From: Lucifuga dentata
Lineage: Eukaryota; Chordata; Actinopteri; Ophidiiformes; Bythitidae
Assembly: GCA_014773175.1 (NCBI GenBank)
Contig: VXCM01000209.1
Coordinates: 191,001 to 255,000, forward strand
Direction: 5' to 3'
Length of the DNA stretch: 64,000 nt
Shown here one piece after another: positions 37,008 through 52,300 of this stretch (positions are counted from its first letter, which is position 1; each line of letters opens with the position of its first letter). Below the pieces are notes generated by a model. That model had not been told where the DNA came from, searched no databases, and saw only the letters and a list, made by a program, of their open reading frames with translations. The translations under genes were made by a program, and so were the position numbers.

Positions 37008-40000
37008 ATACCTGTCTTCTGGAAGGCCTCTAACTGTTCACTTGTGAGATCCTTTATAGAAGCAGTGACAGCTTTGAAGGCCCCCTTTAGTCTCTTGCCC
37101 AGCACCATGTGGTCTGGCTCAGCTCTCAGTTGGATGCCGTACTTGTCTTTGTCAGTTGACAGGGTCAGCTGGCGCACGTTAAGCTCCTGCAAGATGCAAC
37201 ACAGACACACATCATGTCTTTGTAAAGGTACAGTAAATGTCTGCTAATCGCCAATGAAAAGTGTTAATATCCAAAGTACAGACAGGAAGATACACAATTA
37301 ACCACTGGCACTGAATACGTACCAGGGATGTTATTGTCAACAAAAGGGAAAATGGAACTTAAAACTATTGTTCCAATTTCATTAACTGAAATGACAATAA
37401 AGAATTTGGAAAAAAAATTTTTTATATATATATATCTCAAAAACTGCTCAAACTATTTTTTTTCTTACATGTTAAGATTTCTTTTGGTAGTTTTGAGCCT
37501 GTAAAACACTTTGAGACAAAGTATATGCTATTAGGCTACATAAATAAACTCGAAATTTGCAGTTAAAAGCTTGAGTGCTTGTGAAGTGGTCACATTTGCC
37601 AGCAGTTCCATTATTACTGTTGTCTACGGAATCACATGGACCAAGTGGTCTTAGTCTTTATATATACTGTATACATGACAACCACAATAAGATCTTTACA
37701 TTTACCTTTGTTCGTTCCAGTTTGTAATTAATACAATGTACAAGACTTGTAATGAGTGAATGACATTTGTGTGTTCCAAAAACTAAAACACATATGTAAG
37801 TTAAACTGAAATATAAAACAAAATCTAAACAAAATCTAAAACAAAAATTGAAAAACTTTTCAAATTAAAATCGAAAAATAATTACCCTGGCATATACCAT
37901 AAAGAACTCAAGACATTTTTCAGAGAATCAATCACTCAGACAGCAAGTCAGCAGACAGTCAAGTCAGTCAATATTTCTGTCTTTCAATACAATGCCTTCA
38001 ATTCTCAAATCTAAATGGAGAGAGAAAAGTGTGAATCGGTCATGTCTGATGTAGCAACAGAGATACTAATTTTAGTCCTGCTGACACCTGCCTTGGCTTG
38101 CCACGCTTGGCTTCTTTCAGTCAATCACAGTGAAAAGCTGCAGGTAGTGACAGAGAGAGAGAGAGTTCTCACTTAGCTGACTTAGTGACAGAAACCACAG
38201 ATATGCTACTGGTATGGCTGAGTATTAAAATAAAGGCCAGTATGTGGTTAAAAATAGCAGCAAACTCTTTCTTTTTAATGAGTTTCTCCTGTACTTTGCA
38301 TTTCTGTTTGATTCAGTTTGGTTAATTGGAAAAGTAATTAACCATCCAAAAGTCCCAAAGGTAAATCCTCATCGCCTTGGCCTGCGGTGTCCAATGATTA
38401 AGAAGGTGGCAATGTACCGTCTGCTGCTGCATTACAATGAATCGTGATCCATGCTTTCAAATAATTTTACTTTTTCAGGTAGGTTCACTAAGCAAATCTT
38501 ATTTTCCAGCAAAAGTCTGCTACAAATCAGTTACACACATTCACACCTGGGAGGTACAAACACTCTTTTTAATCTGTTGGCTCTTTAACACATATTTGAG
38601 TATCACATTTCATACAAAATCAAATGCAATTCGGCGCATTAATAACAAATATATAATATAAAAAAACAGACAGCTTTAAGTAGTGATCAAAGATTAAAGT
38701 TCATTTCAAAGTAATAATATTAAATACTGTAATACTAATACAATTAGGTAATAAAGGCTAAAAAGGCAAGTTTTGAGTAGGTACTTTAAAGCTGATGAGG
38801 CCACAACCACAATGTTAGGGTTCATCCCTGAACTGCAGGACCTTAACTGCTCTCAATTCTGATCAAATAAACCTTGTTTACTTGAAGGAAGCTGGAAGCC
38901 AAGAAGGTTAAATGTTTTCTCCAACAGAAATGAAACAGTGAGAAAGAGAGATAAGAAGTGGCTCAGACTTAGATAAAGCTGGCAAAATCCCTAGGTTCCA
39001 AGAGAAGCCCTTTTCCACACAGACACTTTAACTCCTAAATGTTTCATCAATTTTCCAGACTCCGTGTCATATGATAACAAGAACAGAGGTGATTTTTTCC
39101 ATTAAAGACATGAGCAATTTCTCAGCTCAATACCTAGTAAGATTTAAGGAAATCTTTCACCATTCATCTAACAGAAACTTGAGCAACACTCCTAGTTGCA
39201 ACACCATTCATTAGAGACTAAGAGAGTTCATCAAAAAGCGGAAAAGTTAGAGTCCATTGTTCAACATTCTTGAGCTACGTCATTGAAAATCACACCCAAA
39301 ACCAAATAATAACTAAATATGAACATTGTCAAAAAAAATTACAATGGGGCGTGTAAATTTATTGGCATCTACTCAAAAGCCTATAAAACTGTGCCTAATT
39401 TCTGAGTAGATAAGTAATTTTTGCAATCTATAGAGTAGCACAAATGGCGGATTCTTCAAATAAATCCCATCACTCTATAAAGATAGCCATGTTTACAAAA
39501 ATAACACACACCATTGCCGACACCAATTCTCCTGCAGCACTAACAGTAACATCTGGGGAAAAGCTCAACAGATCACGTTTCTCTACAGGAAACCTATGTG
39601 TAAATAGGAAAACAGGAAAGCCAAAATCTTACCCAGATTATTAAACTTGGGCAATGTTGCGAGCTCTATAAGGGGCTCGTGAGGCAAGTGAACTATAATG
39701 ATGTGGATCACTGTCAGTATTGTCATGAAAGCACGCAAACAGAATAACTAATACAATATTTCGTAGAAGAAAAACAGCACACTTGTGTTTGCAGGTTTTA
39801 TAACTCCACCCTTTACTTTTGAGGGGTGTTTAATTAATAGATCAAGTATGTTAAATGTTCTTCTAAGGTATCAACTCCACACTCTAAATGAAAAAAACTT
39901 CGGAGGAAGTGCAAGTAAAGCACAACAAACCAATAGCCTGTGAAAATACTCATTCTGTTCCACATTATCTCTAAAATGTATGTTCAACAGCTTAACCTAG

Positions 40001-43000
40001 TGGCTGTAAACTGTCAAAGGGGATTCACACTATCGTTTCTCCTTCTGTTCTACTTACAAACTAAACACTTACTGACTTACTTGGTTGTCGATGATGTGAA
40101 AAAAGGAGAAAATCTAAAAATAGTAAATGAGCAACACTGGATCAATTCAGGGAAATGGCTCACAACTAAGATGAGGAGAAAAAGTCAGCCCCTCTCGCCC
40201 TTGAAACAGCAATTGGTAAACTGACACCACAACTTGTATGAACAGAAAATATTTACATTTTAAGCAGACTAAAGCAATTGAGATATACATTTGTCTCAAA
40301 TGTTATTAACGTCACCAGTCAATGAGCGGACTGACAGTTTACTTACTTCTAGGATGTATTTCTGCAGGGACTGGATGTCTTTCAGAGCCTCGGGGTCCTG
40401 GTGAATAACGACCACTTCCTTTAACGGGTACTGCAATACACACATTAGAACTAGTCAACAGTTACAGTACAAAATGCACATAACTAGGTTGTGAAATAAA
40501 CACTCATCATATCTTCAAACACACCTGACCAACTGCACTGGTATCAAAAAAACAAATGGTGTTACATGCATTGCTGACTTTCTAAATACAGAGTAGTGTT
40601 TTTCCCTGGGTGTTTCCTTTCAGAGTGACAGATAGGTTAATTAATTAAGCCAGAGCTAATATGGCAGGTCACAATTTAAACATATATATACTAATGAGAA
40701 ACCGCACTAAAACAAGATAATAGACACAGCACAAATCATGCTCATTACATTATACCTTATTATTACATGTATCCAGACGTAGCTTTTACGTTTGGGTATA
40801 AGTTAAGGTTGGTTGGAGTTAAGGTGGTGATTTACCTTAACAGGCAGGGTCTTCCTATCTCGGATCACTCTGCCCAGCTCAATTACTGACTGCATCTGGG
40901 AGACTGCGCTTTCAATACGCTTGTCAATCAAACTCTCCCTGTAACACAGAAACATGCAGAAATAAAAGTTGTCACACACAGCAACACCTAAACGGTGGTT
41001 GATTGTGTCTTACTGAAGAATTCTGTAGTAAAGTGCTTGCTTTCCTGCATTTCAAGGAGAACTCATCAACAAATATGAATTTCTGTAATTTGTGTTAATA
41101 GCAATGGCCTATCTAACCTTGATCCATTCTTTTAAATTAAAATAGGTACAGGAGAATGAGGGAAATATCGTTCTAATAACCCTTCATTTTCGGAGAATAT
41201 TATTTTGCATATGGCTGCCGCATGCTGCACAATTTGAAGATACAGTTAGTAGTGGTAGGAGGATTATTACACTATCTCAGTGGCAGCAATCCTAATCATT
41301 TGGTTATTGTGAATTCAAAAAAACCTATATGGTCTTCTATTTAAGAAGATAAAAATTACAGAGTAACAAGGTCAGTGCCACACATCTAAACAATGGCAGA
41401 GTCAGCCGCAGAGTTCAGCTCAGGAACATCCATTAATAAGGTACACTGTGACTTCCACCTCTGAATTCCAATTAGAGCTGCACAGCCACTGATAATCACA
41501 CATAATGACGATATTAGCCCTAACCGTATGCAGAAACATAGACTGTGTGTGTATGTGCATCAGGCTTGTTCCATTTAGTCACGCTGTGTACTTCTCCATG
41601 TGTGCATGCACCACTGGACTAAAATGAGAGAAAAAAAAAAGGATGACAGAGACAGCTAATCATTTAATAAACTGATCCAGGACCAGCTGTTCCCACTGGC
41701 TGACCTTTGGGTAGGGGTGAAGTAGTCCCATTAGCTATCAGGAAGGACAAATGGCTAATGAAGCAGTAGGGCTGAGTGCTGCCTAACTGATGAAGAATAT
41801 GTGAGCCATTTTTTCAAACTATTTTCCTAATGTTAAATCAAAGGCATATTTGATCATGTCAGAACTTTTTTATACTTAAAGACGATGAGGAAACGAAGTT
41901 TGGAGACTATTAATTCCTTCCAGGCATTACAAAACTGATCAGTCTCTAAAGGCACATACATGCTGAAGTAACTAAAGTGAAGGAAAATTATAAGCAATGA
42001 AGAGAGTCTAGGTTTACTTTGCCTGTCTAAACATCCATTTGTAGGGGTAACAATCACGACGGGCCCTGGTACGTGATTTTATTTTATTTTTTTCTGGTCT
42101 TTTTCACTTGTTTGATACACTCACAATGCCCATCACTCTCTAAAGAAGACATCAACAGTTTCCACCCTCAAAATGCTAACGCTAACACATAGCAGCGACT
42201 TCAAGGGAGGCTGAGATTTCAAACTTCACTCAAAAACAAAGAGTGAAAAAACTGCATTTGATACATGTGAGAGAAAGTAAATCTGAATTCAGAAAAAGTC
42301 TATTCATTAAAAACCTATTCACAATATTTTGAGGGTTTGATCATTTTCTATTTTACAATAAAGTGAGCAAGTGAGAGTGGTGGAATATAAAATAGGAATA
42401 TTAAAAATCAGACAACACAGAGGGGGAAAAAAAACATGGGCACAAGAGAAAAAAAGAGAAAGAGGAGTAAGACACACAGAGAACAACTGCTGTGAAGCCT
42501 GAGTTATCTAGAAAACACTGTTAAGCCTTCTGTTTGAAACACTTCTACTCTAAGGAGTTCAGAGAATGTGACAATTGGGGTAAAGTAAGGTTGTGCACTT
42601 AGGTTGAAGCTGATGAGACTTTTGATCAGCAGTCGATACCCTGCAGAAAAAAAAAAGGCGAACACAAGGGGTCTTCGCTGTTACAACTGCAGGGTGGCTA
42701 ATGTTAGGAAAGGATGTTGTTCAAGCATACAGCCTGGTTGAAGCATTGATCCTGCTGAAGTGTCCTTGAACATGACACGAAAAGCCTAGAAGCTTATGTC
42801 CTTGTATTCTGAGGAGGGGCAAGTAACAGGTAATTTCCCTAAAGAGATGAAAAACGGCATCATTGGATTATTATTACTTTAATTAGAAGGGATGGAGCTT
42901 TACTGAATTTAAGCCTTATTGAGGGAATTTTTCAAACCTGACTTGAGGCAACATGAGATAGTGGATGCTGCCAGAGTCCTTCTCTTCGACTGAGGCAGGG

Positions 43001-44549
43001 TCGATGAGGTGACGGAGGTTTTGATACATCATCTCTGTAATGAAGGGTGTGAAGGGAGCCTGAGGATAAAGAGGGAAGAAAGAAGACATGGGAGAGAGAG
43101 AGAGAGAGATTATTGTTGTAGGTGCTATATGATTAATTTACATTCCATCAGATGAAAATTCAGGAGGAGAAAGAACATAAAGACACAAAACAGATTTGTT
43201 TGTGGGTTTTTTTTTTGCAATTAGATCAAATTGAAATTCTACCAAAGGATTATTTCTGATGTGATATCCTCTTCCATTTCAGCCACTGATGCATTTTGGT
43301 ATAGCTCAAAGCTGAAATGCATTGCTCTGGTTTATGCAAAATGGATTTTAACATGCCTTTTGCTCACATGCAAACCTCTTCCATTTGTAACAACTACAAA
43401 TAATGCTAATGTATTATTCAGTAACTATGCAAACACTTACACACTCATCTCTTCCTTGCCAGTATTACCATATTTCTTTGTCTTGCATAGATAAAAGCAA
43501 AAACCTCACCACAAATTCCCTCCACATAATCTCCTCTCATTCTGTCTATAAGTACACAGAAATACAGAAAGTGTGACTCACCATCAGCCTGCACATAGAG
43601 AACAGAACGCTGAAGAGGGTTTCCAGCGCCCACAGGCAGTCTTCAGTGCCACTCTCTCCCTTCAAAGTTCACACACACACATTAATAAATACAGTCCCCT
43701 TGGCACTGCTCAAAGATACAGTAAAAGTCTCCTAGCATACAGAGTGCATGTATCCCCAATCCAATTCAACCACATGGTGACTAGAGGATCCACAAAGTGA
43801 CTGCTGTAAAATGTCCACAGATGGAGGCTATGATGAAAGCCAAGAAGATGAAAGCTCAGTGGTAATTTAAATAGTGTTTCAACCATCTCAATGAATGATT
43901 TATGTGCTAATCTACACTAACAGATACACGACGTAAGCAGTAACTGATGTTACATGATTTTATGTTAATTTGTTATCATTTGATATCAGCAGTTATTGCC
44001 CAGACATTTTAGACACACCTTTATTTATCAGATTAACAACAACAAAAAGAAAAAATAAGATGAGGAAAATGGGAAATGTCCTAGAAATAACACCATTTTC
44101 ACAATTTAAATTTAGTTAACTTGAGTTATTTCATCCTTCTACTTATGTAATTCAGTGACACTTTTGACAGTCAGATAGGTTTACACTGGAACAATTCTAA
44201 AAACATGCATGTTTTTTTTTCAAAAACACTACACAACATAAACACTACAACTGCTAATATTCATGTATGCTCTCACCTTTAGACGGCGTCGGTTGGTTCT
44301 GACGTACCAGTTGGTAAGCATGTCAACAAACTTGACAAGGCGAGGCACAACAGTATACAGGCGGTATGCTGTAACAAGACATTAGTCAGGTTATTCAGAT
44401 GGGGGGGAAAAAAAAAAAAAAAAAAACAGCACAGATGGGATGTCAGCTGGGATTGACTGTAAAAGTCAATGAAATATGCAGATTCTTAAGACACTGTCCT
44501 GAATAAGAGGGGTTCCTGGAAAAATGAGAACTCTAGGTTGATTTTTGTA

Positions 44550-44609
<60 letters not shown>

Positions 44610-47600
44610 GGTGCGTTTGTGCCTTACCATCCATCTCAGCCTTGAAGAACTGAATGAGAGACTGTGTGAAGGATTGAATCCATTTGTCCATGATGTTGTC
44701 ACTCTGCTTCATTGTGTTCTCACTGTACAGGAACTGAATGTCCTCCTCCTAACACATAAATGTGCCGACATACAAAAATAAAAGCAAACTAATAATTTGA
44801 TACTATCCATCAAGCGCTACTTCAATTTTAGCCCAGACATGTCCAAAGAATTATTTTTGTGGCTATTTCATGCGTACCTTGTGCAACCTCTGTACATTTT
44901 GCACCAGGAAACGGTAAGCATTGTACCACGGCAAGAACACATCCTTCCAAACATCTCGCACACCTTCCTCTTTGAAACGCAGGTTTTCTGCCCTCACAAC
45001 TGGAGAGTTGATGAGATACAACCTACAGAGAGAAAGGGGTGAATGAATATAAGGGGTACATCTACACATGTGAAGTAAATGTAATTATTGTCAAGTGTCA
45101 TAGTATTCCATATCTGACTGTTTACACAACAAATATGGCCAGATATTTTGATTCTTTACATATTCAACAAAACACATTTATGCATCTGGCTATAAAGTAC
45201 ATATAGGTGCAATAAATCAAAGTTATCCAGGTATTCTAGTCGTAAATGACCGGTGGTGCTCTATTAAAACACTGGAATATACAGTATTTCTCATGCAGCA
45301 AGTGAACAAAAATGTGAACAAACACACAGCAGCCATCAGTTTTGGTTCAATTTCGGTTCATATCCACACTGGCAGCAAGTTTCTGTTTGAAGCAAGCAGA
45401 GCCACTTTTGGCTAAAAGAAATTCTTTGACATTATGCAGGTGAACCAGAACTGTTGTTGGCTGGAAACTGCATGTAGCCAAACATTCATGTAACAACCCT
45501 TCCACACTGACACTATCCAGTGATATTGTACAACAAACTATAGACACTACGAAACCATTGAAGTAAAGTTGTGATAAAGTATAAGCTGCATTTTATTAAT
45601 GCAAAGATATCTAGCAATCAAACATATCAAATTGGACCAGCTTTATTAATTTAAATGTAGGCCTATTTTAAGTGTGAACTGTGCAGCTGTACCATGTAGG
45701 TAAACATAAATTTTCAGAATTCAGCATCAGAAAATATTAAAACTTAAATGATTTAGATTAGGACTGGGGGTGTAATAGCAGTATTTTAGTGATTCAAAAG
45801 CTATAAAATTCTACATCAATATAATCATCTGTGGCACACATCAGCACAGCGTTGAGCTGGTTAGAAAATGTCTTGGTATTTCTGGAATAAGCTGCCTTGA
45901 TGTAACAGCATGCAATAGGCCTAGAGTGATTTCAGTTCCTGAAACTTTAAGATATATCTGAAAAAATGTAGGTGTTACAAATCCATCATCTAGTCAAATA
46001 ATTTGGGGCCTGTAAAATGAGAGAACAAAGGGATAGAGGTTCACCAGTTTAACTGACAATACATTCAAACAAAAAAGGCTTACATTTTGTACTTCAACTT
46101 GACTGTCACTACTTCATTTTTCATCTGACATAACAGTTTCCATGTCTGCAACTCAAATAAACATGGAACTTAATTTACCAACATTGCTACAGTTTTCAGT
46201 AGTTTTAAGATGCAAAAGATACATATTCTATTTAAAATGGAAACCTTAAAAGTGAAAATGTCACATTTCTCTCCTCATCTCTCCAGTTTACTTGGCGCCA
46301 GCATATATATGAGCATATGGTGCAAATGAATGGTTCTTTATTCATTAAACCATATGGCTATTCCACTCCTACTGCTCAGGGCAAAGGAGAGGATGTATGA
46401 GGAGGAACAATGTTTGTTTGCATGTGTGAGTGTGGTTATATGTAGGACTAGGACAATTTATAGTTAAGTTTAGCTATTTGAACCTGTCAGGACTGTCCCC
46501 ACAATTAATAAGAAGACAAATTAACATACACAACTCCGCCACCCGCACACAACACTCTTGATTTAGAAACACACAATGGAACACAAGCACAGTGCTGACC
46601 TGAGGGCATCAGCTCCATAGTTCTGCACTATCAGTCCTGGATCTGGGTAGTTCTTCTTGCGCTTGCTCATCTTCTGTCCATCGCTACAGGGATGAATCAG
46701 GCAAATGCATTAATGCACATACACACACGTATGAACAAAAGTGCATGCTAAAAACCATGCACTTGGTATTCAAATTAGTGAAGTTCTTCCAGGTCAGTAG
46801 GCCTATAAGGACAATGCTGGGTTTAGAGCCTGCGGCTGAGAACAAGCAGACCTACTGGAGAACAGCTCTGAGGGCTAAATGATACAGAACACACTGGTGT
46901 AAGCCAAGCCCACAATCATGAGAGAAGCCAAAAAATTGAAGGAAAAGAAGGTGGAGCAGAAGGAGAAAATATAAAAGTGGCACTGAAGACTAGGGAAAGG
47001 AGAATTATTGGAGCCATACAAAAGGAAAACGGTGCGAGCAGAATGATGTCTGCAATAATTGCTTAGCAAAGTGTTCGAAGCTGATGTCTTGAAAATGTAT
47101 TTTATGCAGAAATGAAAGAAAGAGAAGGGAGAGGTATCTAAATGGACTGACCTCGCAAGTACTAATCCATTAACAATGACATTCTTGAAAGGCGGCTTGC
47201 CAAACAGGGCCGTGGACAGCACTAGCAGGGTATAGAACCTAGGATACAAGAATTCAATAAATGCAGTCAGGATTATACTGAGGACTGAAACATTCCTTCT
47301 GTAAGGTAGGACTGAGAAATTGGTCAAATATATACTACTTAATCTATTCGTTTAAACAATCCACCCTGTCTATTTATGAATTCTTAGATTACCATCCTCT
47401 TGTCTGGTCAATTCCTTCAGCAATAAAGTCTGCAGGGAAAGTGTCCTCAAACTCCTTCCTGTTCTCAAACGGGAAGTGGACCTGTGCGTAGGGCATGCTT
47501 CCACTCTCAAACCAGCAGTCAAACACCTCCGTGATCCTGTGCAGTACGCCCTTACCACACCGTGATGGGATGTGCAGATCATCAATGCTGAGCAGAGAGA

Positions 47601-49322
47601 AAAGGAGAAAGGAAAGAAGAAGAAAGTCCAATGAGACCAAAATGAAAAATGGAAACCTGAGAATTCACAGTTCTGTTTTATTTTTAGGTGTTGTCAGAAC
47701 AAAGCCACAGGGAGCTTTTTAAACATTTATACACAATATACTGTAGATCCTGTAGATCATGGGTCTGTAGGCTGTTTGGCTGTTGTCCATGACAAGGATT
47801 TTAATTGTTCACCTTTAAGATGAAGGCTAAAGAAAACAATATAATGTGCTGACACCCACTAAAATTAAGGCTCTTACTGCTTTGGGCGATAAACTCAAGG
47901 ATATAAATGAATTTACTCCTTAAACTCACTCTAATTGATCATTTCTTCAGCAAAATTACTTCAGCAGAGGAAAATAGATGAACTCGGCTTTTACAGTACT
48001 TACAAAATGACAGCCTCCATGAGGTGCCCATTAAGTCTAGATCAAATGTATGGAAAGTCCTCTTAGCTGTAGTCTGGGTTTATTAAAAATGTTCAACACA
48101 ACAGAGCCATGGAAAGTTGACTAAGCACATTTACTTCCTTTCCTCCCTCTAGCAAGAACCTACACAATAATAGAATTACAGGCACTCAGGCCTATAAGGT
48201 GCCCAATACAAATTACTGTTGACCACTAAAGCAGCTCTACTGCAGTACTCTGCTGCTCTTAACAGTCATGTTCTGGCCTAGGAGTGATGGGAGGCTTTTA
48301 AGTGGGAATCAAAATTCCAAAATGAAGTGGAATACTGAGTTCTTTTTAAGTAGCTGAATGCTTGGCTGCGTGCTTTGCAGAAGATTTGTTCTAAAATGTT
48401 CACCTTTTCTACAATGCAGGAACAGCTGTCATCTTCAGGAGATTTCTCCTTCAGACTGAACACTGCATACTGATTCCATGGGTATCTATGTAACTCTCAG
48501 TGACCCATACAGCTTTTGTATTTAGTAGAAAATCAGCCTGGAACACTCACTTTTCATGCCAAAGTTGCCACAGTCAGATCATGATTTGCTAACATTCAGA
48601 CTAGTACCAATTCAGCCAAACTAAAAGAAGAATTTAAGTAATAAATGTCTCAAATATTGTCCCAAGGCATATTTCAGATCTGTGGACGTAATTCAACATT
48701 GCTGTCTTGGAAGGCTCTTTGTTGTGTGATCTGCTGTTTTAATCACTTCTTGACATGGTCACTTTGTTTTTTACTTTTACAAATCATTTTGATTTCTAAG
48801 CCATCCAGACATATGGACAAACCCTGAATATACAAACCAAACCACAGAGGAAGCCAGAAGCAACTTCTTCCTCCCCATCAATTAAAGACAGCCAGCCACA
48901 CTGATGTAATTAAAGGTAATTAGAGGATATACAGCGGAAGGGTGTGTGCAGCAACACACATCTGGTTAAGGCAGACAAGTCACATTAGGGGGACAAAGGG
49001 CACAATTTAAATTGACAAAGTCACATATCTACACATATAGGCAGAGGCACCATATTATACATAACAAGTTCAACCAATTGAAAATTGAACTTGTATCGGA
49101 CACAAGTACAGCCCGAATATCACGCTGTCACGTAAGTCTTGAACATATATACGCATGCACAAACACACAGATGTACACCGCTGAGTATGCGTTGAAATGG
49201 CTGCCTGATAATCATAGTGGCTGATCGGTGACTCACCTCTCCCGATGTAGATCAGTTACTCTGACGCCGCTGAGTTCCTCCAGTTCCTCAATAGACCCTA
49301 CACACACCACCTGACCAACAGG

Positions 49323-49375
<53 letters not shown>

Positions 49376-52300
49376 GCAGATACAAATTCAGTCACCATAA
49401 TACATTTTTTAAATTAGTATTAGGGCTGACCCTTACACTGCAGTATTGGAAGTGCTATTACGAAGTGTAAATTGTGGACATATGCAGTTTTTCCATTTAT
49501 AACATACAGTAAGTAACTGAACCTCCCTTTTTCCCAGTACCTTTATTTAAACTCAGTGACAGTAGCAGCACTTATCAGTATTAAGCCCTGTAAAGGACTA
49601 TTGGTGCTACACCTCATTGTAATTTTCCAACCTCATGACTCAAAAGTAGGCCTGCTTTAACACCTCCTGAGTAACTTCACCTTAAAAGTATGGTAAAGTG
49701 TGTTATCTGGTCTCCTAAGAGAGATAACCTGTAGGCTCTGCTCTAGTTTTACCACAGCGACAGGTAACATGGCCCAGATACAGCCTCAGATACAAAGAAG
49801 AGAAAGTAAGGAAGCACAGCAAAAAACACAGGGACAGAGATATAGAACACAAAGAAAATATCGTGAGACAGAAATCATACTGGCACACACACACACACAG
49901 CGATATAGACCGACAGATACCCACACATGCGCATGCACGCACACACAGATGCATATGCATGCTTACAGCTCAAGATTTGGGTGTGTGAGTTGCAGGAGTG
50001 TGTCAGGGAGGCACCAGGGAGAGTCAATGTTCTGGAAACAGTCACAATGCTATTTCCAGCAAGCAGGTCGCTGGCTGTCCCTCTTTCAGCCAAGAGCCCA
50101 ACTCTTCATGTTTCAAACACTCAAACAACCCAATTCTGACACCTCTGTTCACTTCAGTCTACTTCCCATTGTTAGCAATTGTTGGCAATGACCATTCATA
50201 ACAAGTCAAACATTTACAGTTCAGCTCACCTCTCCACTGTGCCTCTGTTTACTCTTCTGATGATTATTCCTCCTCCCTCCCCTTCTACCATTTTCCTGTC
50301 CCATACTTCTCATTTTCTTTACCAGCTAATTTATTCTGTCCCTCCTACTTTCCTTTTTTTTCCACCATGTCTTCCTTCCTTGCCCCAATTTGTGTTTGTC
50401 TCGAGGACCTTTGAAGTTGTCTTAACCATGAAGAAGAACCAGGCACATTTTGGTTTGTGTTTATTTGCAGTATACATCAATGAATCATTCATGTGTTGAG
50501 TTTACAAAGGCGCTCACTAAAGTTGCCTGAGGGAGCTGACTCAGACTGCAGTTCGGAGTCACGCTAGACTCTGGTGTGACACCATAGTCACCTCACTCGG
50601 CAATGCCAGAAGTCTGCTGAATAAACCCCACCTCCACACACACACACACACACAAAAAAAGGGGCCAAGAATATTAACTTATGTGAGTGTCAGAAACAGA
50701 AAATTTTTCACCCTGTCAATTTATGAGAAAAATAGAGCTGGATTTTGCGGAAGACCAATCTTCCTTTGAAGAAACACAAGGCATTCTTTTTCAAAATTCA
50801 TTGCTATGGTAAATAAAAATGGGAGTTACACAGAGCGCATCCTTTTAGTGCACCCTTTCACGCTTAGTCTAAATTGATTTGTGACTGCTGCCAACACTGC
50901 AATCAGTCCCCCTGAGAAAAGAATAACTATCCTGGTATTTGATCATGACAAGAACAAATTGTGTGATCTCTGCAAAGTACAATGGCACATTAGAAGCATC
51001 ACCAAATGTGTATTTGTGTGTGACAGTGTGTATTTTCCTGACCTCCTCAAAGTCATTGCTGACCCAAAGAGGGATTGGTGTGCCCCAGTAACGGTTCCTC
51101 GAAATTGCCCAATCACGTGCTTCCCTCAGCCAGTTCCCAAAGCGCTTTTCACGCACAAACTCTGGAACCCTGAAGAAGTGGGAGACAATGAGAAACAGAT
51201 AGAATGTGTTCTGGTTTCAATTATTTTAAAATATAAAATATAAGTTCCACCACATAAATCATGTCTGCAAAAAATGGCTGGTTGGGGCCAGTTTTACATT
51301 AAAATGACAAACAAGCACACTGCTGCTATGCTTTTGCTTAAATCTATTTAAGTGTAGCTATTTGCTACTGCTGCTACTTGAAACCATTTAATTTAATGTG
51401 CAGTATGTCATGCTTCAACAGGAGAAAGCATTATTATTTCTTTATTGAGCTAGCTTCTATTCAACTTGCTCCTCAATTTGGCCCTAAAAATAAATTGTGC
51501 ACTGCACTCTTTATTAAGCTTAACTGCAAAGGTTAAAATTCCCTCCAAGGCATCTTCCTCCTCTGTACACCTTTGCCCTCTCCATTTCCTATTTTACCTT
51601 AACCAATTTCTAGCTTTCATCCACTATCACACAATCTCTTCCTCTCTTTGATTTTTTTCTGCCCCACTGTGTCAGGCCATGCTGTTCAGGAGAATAGTGC
51701 AGGGGGTATAAATTATCGTCAGGATCCAAGGGCTAAGCAACGAGTTCATCAATTCCCATTTGTAGGAGGCATTTCTATTTAGGCCCCTAATATATCAATT
51801 TAATGATTTTTTTGCTGCTCAGCCCCATCATCCCCCAACCCAGACCTTCCTCTGCTCCTTCTCTCTGGTCATGCTAAATGTAGAATTTAAAGTGTGCTGT
51901 CTTGTGATGGGAGATGCACAGCAGAGTCATTTAACATGTACAAGCTTCTACTAAATGTCAGCAACATAAGGGATGGATACAAGAGGGATATATGGATATA
52001 GAAATTGCGGTCAGGGAGGGGACCAATAAAACAGCAGAGATATGAGTTTGCACATTTGAAAAAGGTTTGGGAGATGGGAAAATGAAAACAACAGAGGACA
52101 TGTGAAAGCAGAGTGAAAACAAAAGCCAGATTGAAGAAACAGGGTGCAACTAATCAGCTATCTGGCACTGAAAACAAAGAGGCAGAAAGGATAACAGTAC
52201 AATGGAGAAGGAACACGAGTCCCTGCCTGATTCATCATTATAGGATGCTTCAGCACTGATACAGCACTGATGTCGCTTATGACAGTATGCTAAAATCAGG

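Larger units (their letters stand above)
35010..37011. other. iars1 intron between window exons 19 and 20
   Basis: AT-rich and gene-free. It contains a perfect 17-bp inverted repeat at 36144-36181 and the (CA)n tract against the exon 19 donor. Confidence 0.7.

Noticed and set aside
47370..47585. Second open frame overlapping iars1 exon 9
   Set aside because: Out of frame with the conserved IleRS sequence; a shadow of the real exon.
49700..50191. 163-codon plus-strand open frame, the longest outside iars1 and the filament gene
   Set aside because: It contains a CA-repeat core and lies in an iars1 intron. Alternative frames on both strands are equally open, and no motif is present.
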